40,158 nucleotides of DNA from a virus. Under the pieces are notes generated by a model. The model saw only the letters and a program-made list of their open reading frames with translations, did not search any database and had not been told where the DNA came from. Position numbers and translations under genes: made by a program. Shown piece after piece: positions 22,885 through 30,911 of this stretch. The DNA lies in the IMG/VR virus record IMGVR_UViG_3300045999_009387, positions 1 to 40,158 of that record; one strand, given 5' to 3'. Numbering within the stretch: the stretch's first letter is position 1; each line of letters starts with the position of its first letter.

Positions 22885-23283
22885 ATGTCAGCAAAACAAG
22901 ATTTAGATGTATTGTGCGATGATCTATACGATCACACTATTGACCTATTATCTGATTATACAAAAATCGAAGCAAATGAAAAGAGTAAAATTTTAAATCT
23001 GGTTAATAACCATAGAGATGGTGTCGCCGATATTATAGAAAAAGTAGAATGCGAAAATGATTCATTTGATAGCCAAAAAGAAGAAGAAATAGACGATCTT
23101 CAAGATGAAATTAACGATCTTACCGAAGATAATGAATTAATGCTATCATTAATTATAAAATATAAAGCATATCTTGAAGATATTGTTTTATTTAAAAGAA
23201 GAGATTTTTCTAAGCAAAATTTAATAGATATGGAAAATGATCTTAATTGTATAAAAGATGAAATTAAAAAACTCACACAATAA
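22885..23283 (+). CDS. Acidic coiled-coil protein (132 aa)
   Basis: This protein is highly acidic, with a heptad-like run around residues 66-90 (EEEIDDLQDEINDLTEDN). It starts 2 nt after the recA-like gene and overlaps the following nuclease gene by 26 nt. No domain is recognised; a dimeric coiled-coil is likely from the composition. Confidence 0.55.
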   Translation: MSAKQDLDVLCDDLYDHTIDLLSDYTKIEANEKSKILNLVNNHRDGVADIIEKVECENDSFDSQKEEEIDDLQDEINDLTEDNELMLSLIIKYKAYLEDIVLFKRRDFSKQNLIDMENDLNCIKDEIKKLTQ

Positions 23284-23653
23284 AATTGTAAAGATTTCTA
23301 CAAAAGAATCTGATTTTCCAATTAAAACAGAGGCTTCTTGTAAATCTAAAATACAATACGCGGCGGGTCAAAAAATAAAAGATAAGTTTCCATCCGATGC
23401 TATTCTAGAGGATGTACCGGTAGACGGTGCATCTTTTTACTTTGATTTCTGGCTTCCTAGAAGAAAATTAGTATTTGAGATTCAAGGTAGACAGCATGAC
23501 GAATATGTAAAATTCTTTCATAAATCAAAAACAGATTTTCATAAAGCGATAGGGCGAGATTTAAAAAAAGAAGAGTTTTGTCGTATAAACGATATTACTC
23601 TATACTGTGTTTCCACTTTAGAAGAGTTGGAGAAAATTCTTGAACAGATATGA
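23258..23653 (+). CDS. PD-(D/E)XK, VSR/DUF559-like endonuclease
   Basis: The protein has 131 residues. The core SFYFDFWLPRRKLVFEIQGRQHDEYVKFFHKS fits a VSR/DUF559-type nuclease: an Asp in a strand (FDFW), then E-x-Q (EIQGRQH), then a basic helix. The EIQG in place of E-x-K is the usual form in VSR-like enzymes. The N-terminus (KIVKISTKES) is unstructured. A DNA repair or recombination role beside recA is probable. It overlaps its neighbours on both sides. Confidence 0.6.
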   Translation: MKLKNSHNKIVKISTKESDFPIKTEASCKSKIQYAAGQKIKDKFPSDAILEDVPVDGASFYFDFWLPRRKLVFEIQGRQHDEYVKFFHKSKTDFHKAIGRDLKKEEFCRINDITLYCVSTLEELEKILEQI

Positions 23654-24122
23654 TTCAAAAGAAATAGTAAGCGAAATAGAATTGATGAAAACTGAATTTA
23701 ATTTTCCCAATATTTCATCACCAAAAGATATTAACGATATTATTCATTCTATTAATAATGACAATTTACTAAATATATCAGTAGAAGATTTGCTTGTTTA
23801 TTCTACAAAATTAATATCTTATAGCCTATATCTAGTACATGAAACAAATAGAATTAAAGCTAAGATAGATTGGTTAGAATCAAATATAAAACATATTGTA
23901 GGTAAAGAACTAGCAAATTCAAGAGGTTTCACTTTTGAAGAAAAAAATACAGATATACGATCAAATCATGAATTAGCTGATAAACTAGAAGAACAAAAAC
24001 TTGTGGAATCCGCTAAATACGAAGTAATGAAAAATCTACCATTTAAGATTCAGGCACTCGCCGATCAATTAAATATGATTATTAGAGAAAGAAACAATTT
24101 CAATAAGAGAACTCATCAATGA
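23640..24122 (+). CDS. Hypothetical helical protein (160 aa), TTG start
   Basis: The first start codon in frame is TTG at 23640, overlapping the nuclease gene by 14 nt. The protein is helical and charged (NISVEDLLVYSTKLISY, ALADQLNMIIRERNNF). It contains RIKAKIDWLESNIKHIV and ends in KRTHQ. It overlaps the AT-hook gene by 4 nt. No family is known to me; it may be a recombination/replication accessory by context. Confidence 0.5.
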   Translation: MNRYDSKEIVSEIELMKTEFNFPNISSPKDINDIIHSINNDNLLNISVEDLLVYSTKLISYSLYLVHETNRIKAKIDWLESNIKHIVGKELANSRGFTFEEKNTDIRSNHELADKLEEQKLVESAKYEVMKNLPFKIQALADQLNMIIRERNNFNKRTHQ

Positions 24123-24550
24123 ATATTAAACAATTAAAAAAAGCTATTGAGACGCAAGATTGGGATTTGGTCATATCTTTTTATGAATATATGACGGGCG
24201 AGGACTTACAAAAAAAAGAATCTAAGAAATCTCCTGTAAAAACCAAGCCTAATAAAAAACCCGGTCGTCCAGCTAAAAGTAAATTAATTTTACCATCAGA
24301 CGATGAAATGAAGTTTTACGGAGGGGAAGATTACGAGGGCGAAGATAATAGCATACTAGTAAAAGCCACTAAAGCTTTAAATAAAAAACCTAAAAACCGC
24401 TCGTATAGAGAAGAATATAAACCAGAATTAGTTAGTTGTTTTAAATGTGGAAAGTCTTACGATAAAAATAAAGAAACTAATTCGGTTATTATTGGTGAAA
24501 AAGTAGAAAATTATCAACAAATTTGTAATAAATGTATCAAAAATAGATAA
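24119..24550 (+). CDS. AT-hook plus zinc-ribbon protein (143 aa)
   Basis: This 143-residue protein has a central AT-hook-like KPGRPAKSK, a basic minor-groove motif. Its C-terminus has CFKCG near 112 and CNKC near 136, two CxxC pairs that make a zinc ribbon. It probably binds AT-rich DNA, fitting the base composition of this genome. It precedes the dnaB-like gene by 2 nt, so a helicase-loading or DNA-binding role is plausible but only inferred. Confidence 0.55.
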   Translation: MNIKQLKKAIETQDWDLVISFYEYMTGEDLQKKESKKSPVKTKPNKKPGRPAKSKLILPSDDEMKFYGGEDYEGEDNSILVKATKALNKKPKNRSYREEYKPELVSCFKCGKSYDKNKETNSVIIGEKVENYQQICNKCIKNR

Positions 24551-24552
24551 TT

Positions 24553-26001
24553 ATGAAAAACGCTATAGCTAGTCTAGATTTAGAAAAATCAATGGTTGGA
24601 ACCATAATAAAGAATGGTTCCGATTCTTTTTATGAAGTTGCTGATTTACTTGACAATAATTGTTTTTATTATCCTGAAACACAGATTATATTTAATGCTT
24701 TGAATTCCTTAATCAAAAAAGGTATACATAAATTTGATAATACCACTTTAATTCAAGAAATTAAATCTGTTGATAAAAACGCTATTGAAAAATACGAAAT
24801 TAATGAGGTTCTTAATGATTCTATAAAGTACAGCGTATTGCCGGAGAATATAACAAATACAGCAAAGGGTCTACTAAGAATAGCTTTATTAAGAGGACTT
24901 GATCAGGGGATTGTGGCGGCAAGAGAGAATCTTAAAAACGTCGATCCAAATTGTACTCTCTTTGATATTACGTCTGTTGTAGAAAAAGTATTATTTCAAT
25001 TCACTTCAAATATTATTAATCAACAAAATTCTACGATTAAAGTACAAAAAGATATTCATGATTTTATTGAGTACTTAGCTGCAAATCCTCAATCTAGCCG
25101 AGGAATCCCCACCGGATTTCCATTATTTGATAAGGCTATTGGTGGAGGTTTAAGACGCGGAGGATTTCATGTTATTGGCGGTCGTGCTAAATCATTAAAA
25201 TCAACCACCGGATTTAACATGGCTAATAACGCAGCGTCTTTAGGAATTCCGGTATTATTTCTTGATACCGAAATGAATAAAGAAACTTGTATGTCTAAGC
25301 TATTAGCCATCAATTCTAATATGCAAATAAAAGATATTGAAAGTGGTAATTTTGCTAAAACAGAGCAGGGTATGAAATCTATAAGTGAGGCGGAAAGAAA
25401 GATAGATGCTTTAAACTTTACTTATTGTCAAGTGGCGGGATTTAGTCATCATAAGATTATCTCTGTGGCTAAAAAATGGTTACTTAAAGATGTAGGATTA
25501 GATGAAAACGGAAAATTCAAAGATTGTTTAATCATTCTTGATTATCTAAAGACTATGGACCTAAAAGAAAAAGGTAATGATCAAGAATATCAATACTTAG
25601 GTCAGATAGCTACCGATCTACATAATTTTGCTGCACAATACGATGTTCCAGTATTAACATTTGTTCAATTAAATAGAGATGGTATAGATAGAGAAGATTC
25701 TGGCGTTGTATCTGGTTCGGATCGTATTTTATGGCTATGTACATCGCTATCTATCATAAAAAAGAAAACAGATGAAGATAGAATAAACGATCCGGATATC
25801 AACGGCGATAGAAAATTAATTGTAATTGCAGCTCGATATGGTTCTGGATTAAGAGATAAAGAGTATATTAATTTATTCGCGGAACCAGAAAAGGGCATAG
25901 TCAGAGAAGGTAAATCGAATTTAGAAAATATGGTCAATAACGGAAGTTCGTCTAAGAAGAAAAAAGATAACGATTATAACGACGATTCTTATGGATTATA
26001 A
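24553..26001 (+). CDS. DnaB-like replicative helicase
   Basis: The protein has 482 residues. The N-terminal domain resembles DnaB (SLDLEKSMVGTIIKN, then FYYPETQIIFNAL). The RecA-like core has GIPTGFPLFDKAIGGGLRRGG, then the P-loop at about 209-217, GGRAKSLKST, where the second Gly of GxxxxGK(S/T) is Leu. FLDTEMNKE follows, then Walker B LIILDYLKT, and QLNRDGIDREDSGVVSGSDRI late in the core, which is the motif for DnaB linker/arginine contacts. It should unwind DNA at the fork with the primase encoded next. Confidence 0.85.
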   Translation: MKNAIASLDLEKSMVGTIIKNGSDSFYEVADLLDNNCFYYPETQIIFNALNSLIKKGIHKFDNTTLIQEIKSVDKNAIEKYEINEVLNDSIKYSVLPENITNTAKGLLRIALLRGLDQGIVAARENLKNVDPNCTLFDITSVVEKVLFQFTSNIINQQNSTIKVQKDIHDFIEYLAANPQSSRGIPTGFPLFDKAIGGGLRRGGFHVIGGRAKSLKSTTGFNMANNAASLGIPVLFLDTEMNKETCMSKLLAINSNMQIKDIESGNFAKTEQGMKSISEAERKIDALNFTYCQVAGFSHHKIISVAKKWLLKDVGLDENGKFKDCLIILDYLKTMDLKEKGNDQEYQYLGQIATDLHNFAAQYDVPVLTFVQLNRDGIDREDSGVVSGSDRILWLCTSLSIIKKKTDEDRINDPDINGDRKLIVIAARYGSGLRDKEYINLFAEPEKGIVREGKSNLENMVNNGSSSKKKKDNDYNDDSYGL

Positions 26002-26932
26002 GCAATCTGTTTATAGCTTATTCAAAGATTTAGGATTTCCCGAATTTCGGGATCAATTAAGATGCCAGTGTCCTATTCACGGCGGCGACAATTCTACGGC
26101 CTTCAGTTTTAATTTTGAATTCGGATGGCAGTGTTGGACCAATCGCTGCCACGAAGATTATCCAAAGGGTTTAATCGGCCTAATAATGGCTACGCAGAAG
26201 TGCGAACACGAAGAAGCTAAGGAAATTCTTCAAAAATACATAGACAATGCTAACTTAGAATTAAGTAAGGGTACTTTTAAATCTTACGAAAGAAAAGAAA
26301 ATAAAGTATTTGACCAATCATTAATCCCAACAAAAGGTAATTCTTCCTATTTCCAAAATAGAGGATTTAAAAAAGAAACAATAGAACATTTTCAATGTTT
26401 TGATTGTCTTAATCAAAAGAAAAATCTTTATAATAGAGCAGTTGTTCCTATTTTTGACGACGAGAGTAGACTGGTTGCTTTTACAGGAAGATCAATTGAA
26501 AATAGTTACATAAAATGGCTACATCAACCAAAATCATTTTATAAAAGCGGTGTTCTTTATAATCTTAATAATGCTAAATACTATATTTCTAGATTAGGAA
26601 CGGTTATTTTAACAGAAGGACCGTTAGATGTATGGAAATTACATGAGGCAGGAATATATAATTCAGTCGCTCTATTAGGAACTACTATTAGTAATGAACA
26701 AATTAATTTACTTAAAAAGTATTCTACAAAAAAAACTATACTTATGGTTGATCCAGATCGTGCCGGATTAAAAAGTATGCTTAAAAAAAACGGACTATTT
26801 GATAAATTAATAAGTCATTTTTCAGTTTATAGTTTACGTCATTTACTAGAAAATGATATTGGTGAAACAAATATAGAATATATCAATTCTACGATTAAGC
26901 CCGAATTAAGAAAAATTATTTATGACAAGTAA
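25991..26932 (+). CDS. DnaG-type DNA primase
   Basis: The protein has 313 residues. The N-terminal zinc-binding segment is RCQCPIHGGDN with Cys/His at 25-30, followed by WQCWTNRCHED. The TOPRIM core has VILTEGPLDVWK (the catalytic Glu) and ILMVDPDRAG (Asp pair). The protein lacks the long C-terminal helicase-interaction domain of bacterial DnaG, as is usual in phages. It overlaps the helicase gene by 11 nt, so the two are produced together as a helicase-primase pair for lagging-strand priming. Confidence 0.85.
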   Translation: MDYKQSVYSLFKDLGFPEFRDQLRCQCPIHGGDNSTAFSFNFEFGWQCWTNRCHEDYPKGLIGLIMATQKCEHEEAKEILQKYIDNANLELSKGTFKSYERKENKVFDQSLIPTKGNSSYFQNRGFKKETIEHFQCFDCLNQKKNLYNRAVVPIFDDESRLVAFTGRSIENSYIKWLHQPKSFYKSGVLYNLNNAKYYISRLGTVILTEGPLDVWKLHEAGIYNSVALLGTTISNEQINLLKKYSTKKTILMVDPDRAGLKSMLKKNGLFDKLISHFSVYSLRHLLENDIGETNIEYINSTIKPELRKIIYDK

Positions 26933-27635
26933 AATAATAATTATTAGTGGTAAAAAACAATCAGGTAAAAGTTCCGCTAGAGGATTTTTAACATCTGAAT
27001 TATCAAAAGGTTACGGAGTAGACGGGACTTATACGGAATGGTATAATCCAACAGTCGTACATTATTCTTTTGCAGATGAATTAAAAAGAATCGCGGTCAA
27101 TTTATTTGGACTAAAAGAAAAATGGGTATTTGGAACAAACGAAGAGAAAGAAGAAGAAACTCATATTAAATGGAGCGATCTTCCATTTGTGGGTTATAGC
27201 CTTCATGATTTAAAACAGGAATTATGGACCGTAAATGGTGTTTATAAAAACCATCAACGATCTTATTTAACTGGACGAGAATTTCTAAAGATATTCGGAA
27301 CATACATTTGTCGTAAAATATATCCTGATTGTTGGGTTTTGTCCACAATTAATAATATCAAAAAAAATAAGCAGGATTACGTCATAATAGACGATGCTCG
27401 TTTTCCAAACGAAATCAGTTTATTATACAATGAATTTAAAGAAAACTGTATCGTTATTAGATTACAAAGAAACACTTTTCATGATTCTGATATTACAGAA
27501 ACGGCTTTAGATAATTTTGATTTTAACGCGATTAACTCAATTATTATAGACAATCAAAGTCTTTCAATAGACGAAAAAAATCAAATCTTACTACAAAAAA
27601 TAAAGGAAAACAATATTTATGCTTTCATGGCTTGA
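26922..27635 (+). CDS. Deoxynucleoside monophosphate kinase (T4 gp1-like)
   Basis: The protein has 237 residues. It begins with IIIISGKKQSGKSSARGF, a P-loop at 10-18. A substrate-binding YSFADELKRIAVNLFGL segment, the FLKIFGTYICRKIYPDCWV helix and the VIIDDARFPNE strand are in the order seen in phage dNMP kinases. It phosphorylates dNMPs (classically dGMP, dTMP and hydroxymethyl-dCMP) to dNDPs. The actual substrate range is inferred. It overlaps the primase gene by 11 nt and the IMPDH gene by 17 nt. Confidence 0.8.
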   Translation: MTSKIIIISGKKQSGKSSARGFLTSELSKGYGVDGTYTEWYNPTVVHYSFADELKRIAVNLFGLKEKWVFGTNEEKEEETHIKWSDLPFVGYSLHDLKQELWTVNGVYKNHQRSYLTGREFLKIFGTYICRKIYPDCWVLSTINNIKKNKQDYVIIDDARFPNEISLLYNEFKENCIVIRLQRNTFHDSDITETALDNFDFNAINSIIIDNQSLSIDEKNQILLQKIKENNIYAFMA

Positions 27636-28680
27636 AGAAACTTATTCTTTTGATGATGTTTTACTTGTACCTAATTTCTCTAATATAAAATCAAGACGAG
27701 ATTCGTCATTAAATTTATCTACTAATATTGGAAATATCAAACTTGATATTCCTATTATATCAGCAAATATGGATTCTGTTACTGAAATTAATATGGCAAA
27801 ATCTATGAGAGAATGTAGGGGTCTTGGAATATTTCATAGATTTTATAAAAGTAAAGATAAATATCAAGCTCAAATAAAAGAATACCAAATAATTACTAAA
27901 GAATTACCATTCTTAAGTATTGGTATAAAAACCCAACAAACCGAAATAGACGAAATATCAAATCTACTAAATTCCGATAAATTAAATTTATGTTTAGATA
28001 TTGCTAATGCCGACAATTTTCATGTGCATGAATACATTAAAGAATTACTAAAGAATAATAAAAATATCAATTTAATTGTTGGAAATATATGCACCGGAGA
28101 TGCCGCGTTAAGATTATTTGATCTTGGTGTTATTAATTTTAAATGTGGAATAGGTCCGGGTGCAGCTTGTACAACAAGAATTATGACCGGATGCGGAGTA
28201 CCTCAAATATCGGCAATTGCAAATATTAAAAAGGCTCTATGTACTAGAGATTTATGCAATCAAAATAAATATCATATTATAGCCGATGGTGGTATTAAAA
28301 ATTCAGGAGATATAGTCAAAGCCTTAGCTGTTGGTGCAAATAGTGTTATGATAGGAAAAATACTAGCATCCTGTGATGAATCGCCTTCTTCGATTATTCA
28401 TTCAAATGGTCATAACTATAAAGAATACAGAGGCCAGTCGTCTTACGAATTTCAAAAAGATAATAATATTTATAGATGTGATATCACGCCAGAAGGCGAA
28501 AGTTTCTTAATAGATTCTAGCGGTCCTGTAAAATCTACACTAGACCTTTTAGTGGGTGGTATTAAGTCGGGCATGTCTTATCTCGGAGTCAATAATATAA
28601 CAGAATTATATGAACAATCTAAATTTGTAAAAATTAGTCAGGCTGGATTAAATGAATCGAAACCTCATGGCAAAAACTAA
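27619..28680 (+). CDS. IMP dehydrogenase/GMP reductase family, CBS-less
   Basis: The protein has 353 residues. Family motifs include [29 protein letters not shown], and the catalytic loop [11 protein letters not shown] with Cys184 as nucleophile. [21 protein letters not shown] and YRGQSS follow. The C-terminus ([26 protein letters not shown]) reads like IMP dehydrogenase (ESHPH) more than GMP reductase. The CBS regulatory domains are absent, so the allosteric nucleotide control of cellular enzymes should be missing. It would raise GMP supply for replication. It overlaps both neighbours. Confidence 0.8.
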   Translation: MLSWLEETYSFDDVLLVPNFSNIKSRRDSSLNLSTNIGNIKLDIPIISANMDSVTEINMAKSMRECRGLGIFHRFYKSKDKYQAQIKEYQIITKELPFLSIGIKTQQTEIDEISNLLNSDKLNLCLDIANADNFHVHEYIKELLKNNKNINLIVGNICTGDAALRLFDLGVINFKCGIGPGAACTTRIMTGCGVPQISAIANIKKALCTRDLCNQNKYHIIADGGIKNSGDIVKALAVGANSVMIGKILASCDESPSSIIHSNGHNYKEYRGQSSYEFQKDNNIYRCDITPEGESFLIDSSGPVKSTLDLLVGGIKSGMSYLGVNNITELYEQSKFVKISQAGLNESKPHGKN

Positions 28681-29155
28681 TAACATTATCAATGTTGGAA
28701 TTATAGGTCCAAAAGGATATCAATTAGGCGGATATGATTTTGATTATCCGTCAAGAAAAATTCTTCAAGATTACATTTCTTATATTTTTAAATCAGAAAA
28801 AAACAAAAAGAATTCAATAATCGGTTACTGCGGATTAAATAATGGTATAGATTATGAATTTGCCGTTTCTTGTTTTAAAAATTCTATAAAATACAATATA
28901 TATTTAGCTAATGAGTACGAAGAAGATTTATGGATTTCTAATTTTGATAAACTTAACAATATAATTAAATACGCTAATAATATTGAATTATTGTATAAGG
29001 GCGAATATTCTCCTAAAAAAAATATCAACAGAAACAATTTTATTATAGAAAATTCTGATGTAATTATCTATGTTAAAAACATATACAAAACCAAATGTTC
29101 TTTACTTACTAAAAGTTTGAAAAACAATAAAAAAATTTACTACATCTCTTTATGA
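28667..29155 (+). CDS. SLOG/YpsA-like nucleotide-binding fold protein
   Basis: The product has 162 residues from ATG 28667; an ATG at 28652 would add 5 residues. The order IINVGIIGPKGYQL, IIGYCGLNNGIDYEFAVSC, NIYLANEYEEDLWIS, ELLYKGEYSPKKNINRNNF and SDVIIYVKNIYKTKCSLLTK matches SLOG/YpsA-type Rossmann folds, which bind nucleotides or nucleotide signals (glycine turn, then a second GxxxGxE-like turn). The ligand is unknown. A second SLOG gene lies at 32873-33373. The gene shares 14 nt with IMPDH and 4 nt with RNase H. Confidence 0.6.
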   Translation: MAKTNNIINVGIIGPKGYQLGGYDFDYPSRKILQDYISYIFKSEKNKKNSIIGYCGLNNGIDYEFAVSCFKNSIKYNIYLANEYEEDLWISNFDKLNNIIKYANNIELLYKGEYSPKKNINRNNFIIENSDVIIYVKNIYKTKCSLLTKSLKNNKKIYYISL

Positions 29156-29547
29156 AATTAATTTGTTATTTTGACGGCGGATTTAAGTGTGCTAAAAAAG
29201 AAATGTCTTGGGCTTTCATAATTAAAAATGAAAAAGAAGAGATTATAAAGCAAAAGCAAGGAATTAAAAAGGGAAATATATGCACTTCTAATTTAGCAGA
29301 GTTTTTAGCATTAGAAGAACTTTTGACAGATTTATTAGAATTTGAGGGTCTATCTTCTATAGAAATATACGGTGACTGCAAAAATTTGATAGATCAAATG
29401 AATAAAGAATCTAAGGTAAAACCTCCTCATTTAAAAGAGGTTTACATCAGATGTCTAGAAAAAATAGATCAACTAGATATTGAAGATATCTCTTTTAGTT
29501 GGATTTCAAGAGAAAATAATAACGCTTGCGATAGATTGATGAGATAA
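29152..29547 (+). CDS. Ribonuclease HI-like protein
   Basis: The protein has 131 residues. Catalytic acidic positions are in order: D8 in CYFDGGFK, a Glu in NLAEFLALEEL near 50, an Asp in IYGDCKNLI near 75, and an Asp in NNACDRLMR at the C-terminus. It should cut RNA in RNA-DNA hybrids, removing primers in lagging-strand synthesis. The family normally has about 150 residues; the short form is typical of phages and some bacteria. It overlaps the SLOG gene by 4 nt. Confidence 0.75.
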   Translation: MKLICYFDGGFKCAKKEMSWAFIIKNEKEEIIKQKQGIKKGNICTSNLAEFLALEELLTDLLEFEGLSSIEIYGDCKNLIDQMNKESKVKPPHLKEVYIRCLEKIDQLDIEDISFSWISRENNNACDRLMR

Positions 29548-29548
29548 A

Positions 29549-29758
29549 ATGGCAAAAAATAAAAAAGAAAAACCAACAATTGAATTTGTGGCAAATTATG
29601 TTTTAGATCAAATTATTAACAAAGAACTTCCTATTGAAGTCAAAACCCCTATGGGATTTCTTCCGGAAGATCAAATAAAATATCTTTCTAGAAAAGGATA
29701 TAAGATAGAAATTATCACACAAGATATAAAAGGGACTTTGTATAAATTATGCAAATAG
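29549..29758 (+). CDS. Hypothetical protein (69 aa)
   Basis: It starts 1 nt after RNase H and overlaps the Cas4/RecB-like nuclease gene by 10 nt. The product KEKPTIEFVANYVLDQII and LPEDQIKYLSRKGYKIEI has no domain I recognise. It is a probable small accessory of the replication run. Confidence 0.5.
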   Translation: MAKNKKEKPTIEFVANYVLDQIINKELPIEVKTPMGFLPEDQIKYLSRKGYKIEIITQDIKGTLYKLCK

Positions 29759-30735
29759 AACGAGCGTCTAAAAGTGCTTTAGAAACTTATCAAGATTGTG
29801 CTTGGAAGTACTATCTAAATTATTATTGCAAAATTCGTGAACCGTCCGGAAAAGCGGCGGTAATAGGTACGGTAGTCCACAAGGTTATGGAAATTCTTTC
29901 TAAGGCAAAAAAAACCGGACACCATTTATTAAATGATAAATACGTTGATATAATATATTTATCTAAAATTTGTCTAGCAAGAGAAAGTAGAACAAATCCA
30001 CATCTTCATTTTACTGACGGTGATTATAAAACCATTCTAAAATTATGCGAGAGTATAATGAAAACAATGTATAATCCGCTTAAAATGGAAACAATTGCTG
30101 TCGAAATGGGCTTTGAAATTCAAATACAAAAAAAAGGATTTTCGTATAAATATACCGATTTTAAAACCAACGAAGAAAAGACCGGGTTTTTTACTATCAA
30201 TGGTTTTATAGACTTAATTACAAAAGTCAATGATAATATCATTGAAATCGTTGATTACAAGACCGGCCAACGAAAAGACTGGATAACAGGCAAAGATAAA
30301 ACTCACGAAAATATTGATCAAGATTTACAAATACAAATATATAATCTAGCTGCTCATTATGCCTTTCCAAACAAAAAAAGGTTATTGACTCTTTACTATC
30401 TCAAAGAAGGTGGTCCATTTACAGTATCACTAGATGAAACTAGCGAGGCCGATATCTTAGATAAGATAAGAAAAATATTTAGAGCGATAGTTTTAGATAA
30501 TGATCCTAAAAGATTAAAAGATAATGATGAAAGAAAACATCAACATTTTAAATGTAGAAAAGTGTGTTATTTTGGAAGAACAGAAGAAAATGGTGTTTCT
30601 TTATGCGATAAATACTATAAAATGTACAAAGAACACGGTCTTAATGGGGCGGCTTTAAAAATACAAGAACTTACTGTAAATGGTAAAAAAACCAACAGAA
30701 CCTTTAAGAAAATGTTTAAAGGAGTAATTCAATGA
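29749..30735 (+). CDS. Fe-S PD-(D/E)XK (RecB/Cas4-type) nuclease
   Basis: The protein has 328 residues. RASKSALETYQDCAWKYYL is the N-terminal box, with a Cys at 17 for an Fe-S cluster. GTVVHKVMEIL is a RecB-family motif. The catalytic core is GFIDLITKVN, then IEIVDYKTGQRKDW, then DLQIQIYNLAAHYAF (the QxxxY motif). The C-terminus has FKCRKVCYF followed by LCDKYY, giving three further cysteines; with Cys17 these could bind a 4Fe-4S cluster, as in AddB/Cas4 nucleases. It is a likely DNA end-processing exonuclease. It overlaps the next small gene by 4 nt. Confidence 0.75.
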   Translation: MQIERASKSALETYQDCAWKYYLNYYCKIREPSGKAAVIGTVVHKVMEILSKAKKTGHHLLNDKYVDIIYLSKICLARESRTNPHLHFTDGDYKTILKLCESIMKTMYNPLKMETIAVEMGFEIQIQKKGFSYKYTDFKTNEEKTGFFTINGFIDLITKVNDNIIEIVDYKTGQRKDWITGKDKTHENIDQDLQIQIYNLAAHYAFPNKKRLLTLYYLKEGGPFTVSLDETSEADILDKIRKIFRAIVLDNDPKRLKDNDERKHQHFKCRKVCYFGRTEENGVSLCDKYYKMYKEHGLNGAALKIQELTVNGKKTNRTFKKMFKGVIQ

Positions 30736-30911
30736 GTATAATAGAATATTTAGATTCTGAACTATCATTACTAGATAAAACTATAGAGATATTAAATAAA
30801 AAACGCGACACTCTAACAAGTTATAAGAATAGTATCATGAAAGATGATAAGAAGCAAAAGACAGTTAAGGTCGATTGGTCGCCTGCCGATAACGAAAACT
30901 TAAAATCATGA
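30732..30911 (+). CDS. Small coiled-coil protein (59 aa)
   Basis: The gene is bounded by ATGA overlaps on both sides: its ATG is on the stop of the nuclease gene, and its stop is on the ATG of the polymerase gene. The product MSIIEYLDSELSLLDKTIEI is a helix rich in heptad leucines and isoleucines, followed by a basic KDDKKQKTVKVDW tail. It may dimerise. It could help the polymerase N-half; this is inference. Confidence 0.5.
   Translation: MSIIEYLDSELSLLDKTIEILNKKRDTLTSYKNSIMKDDKKQKTVKVDWSPADNENLKS

Noticed and set aside
30051-30061. GAGAGTATAAT as a further promoter
   Set aside because: It lies inside the nuclease gene, is not 5 nt from a start codon and the context is coding.
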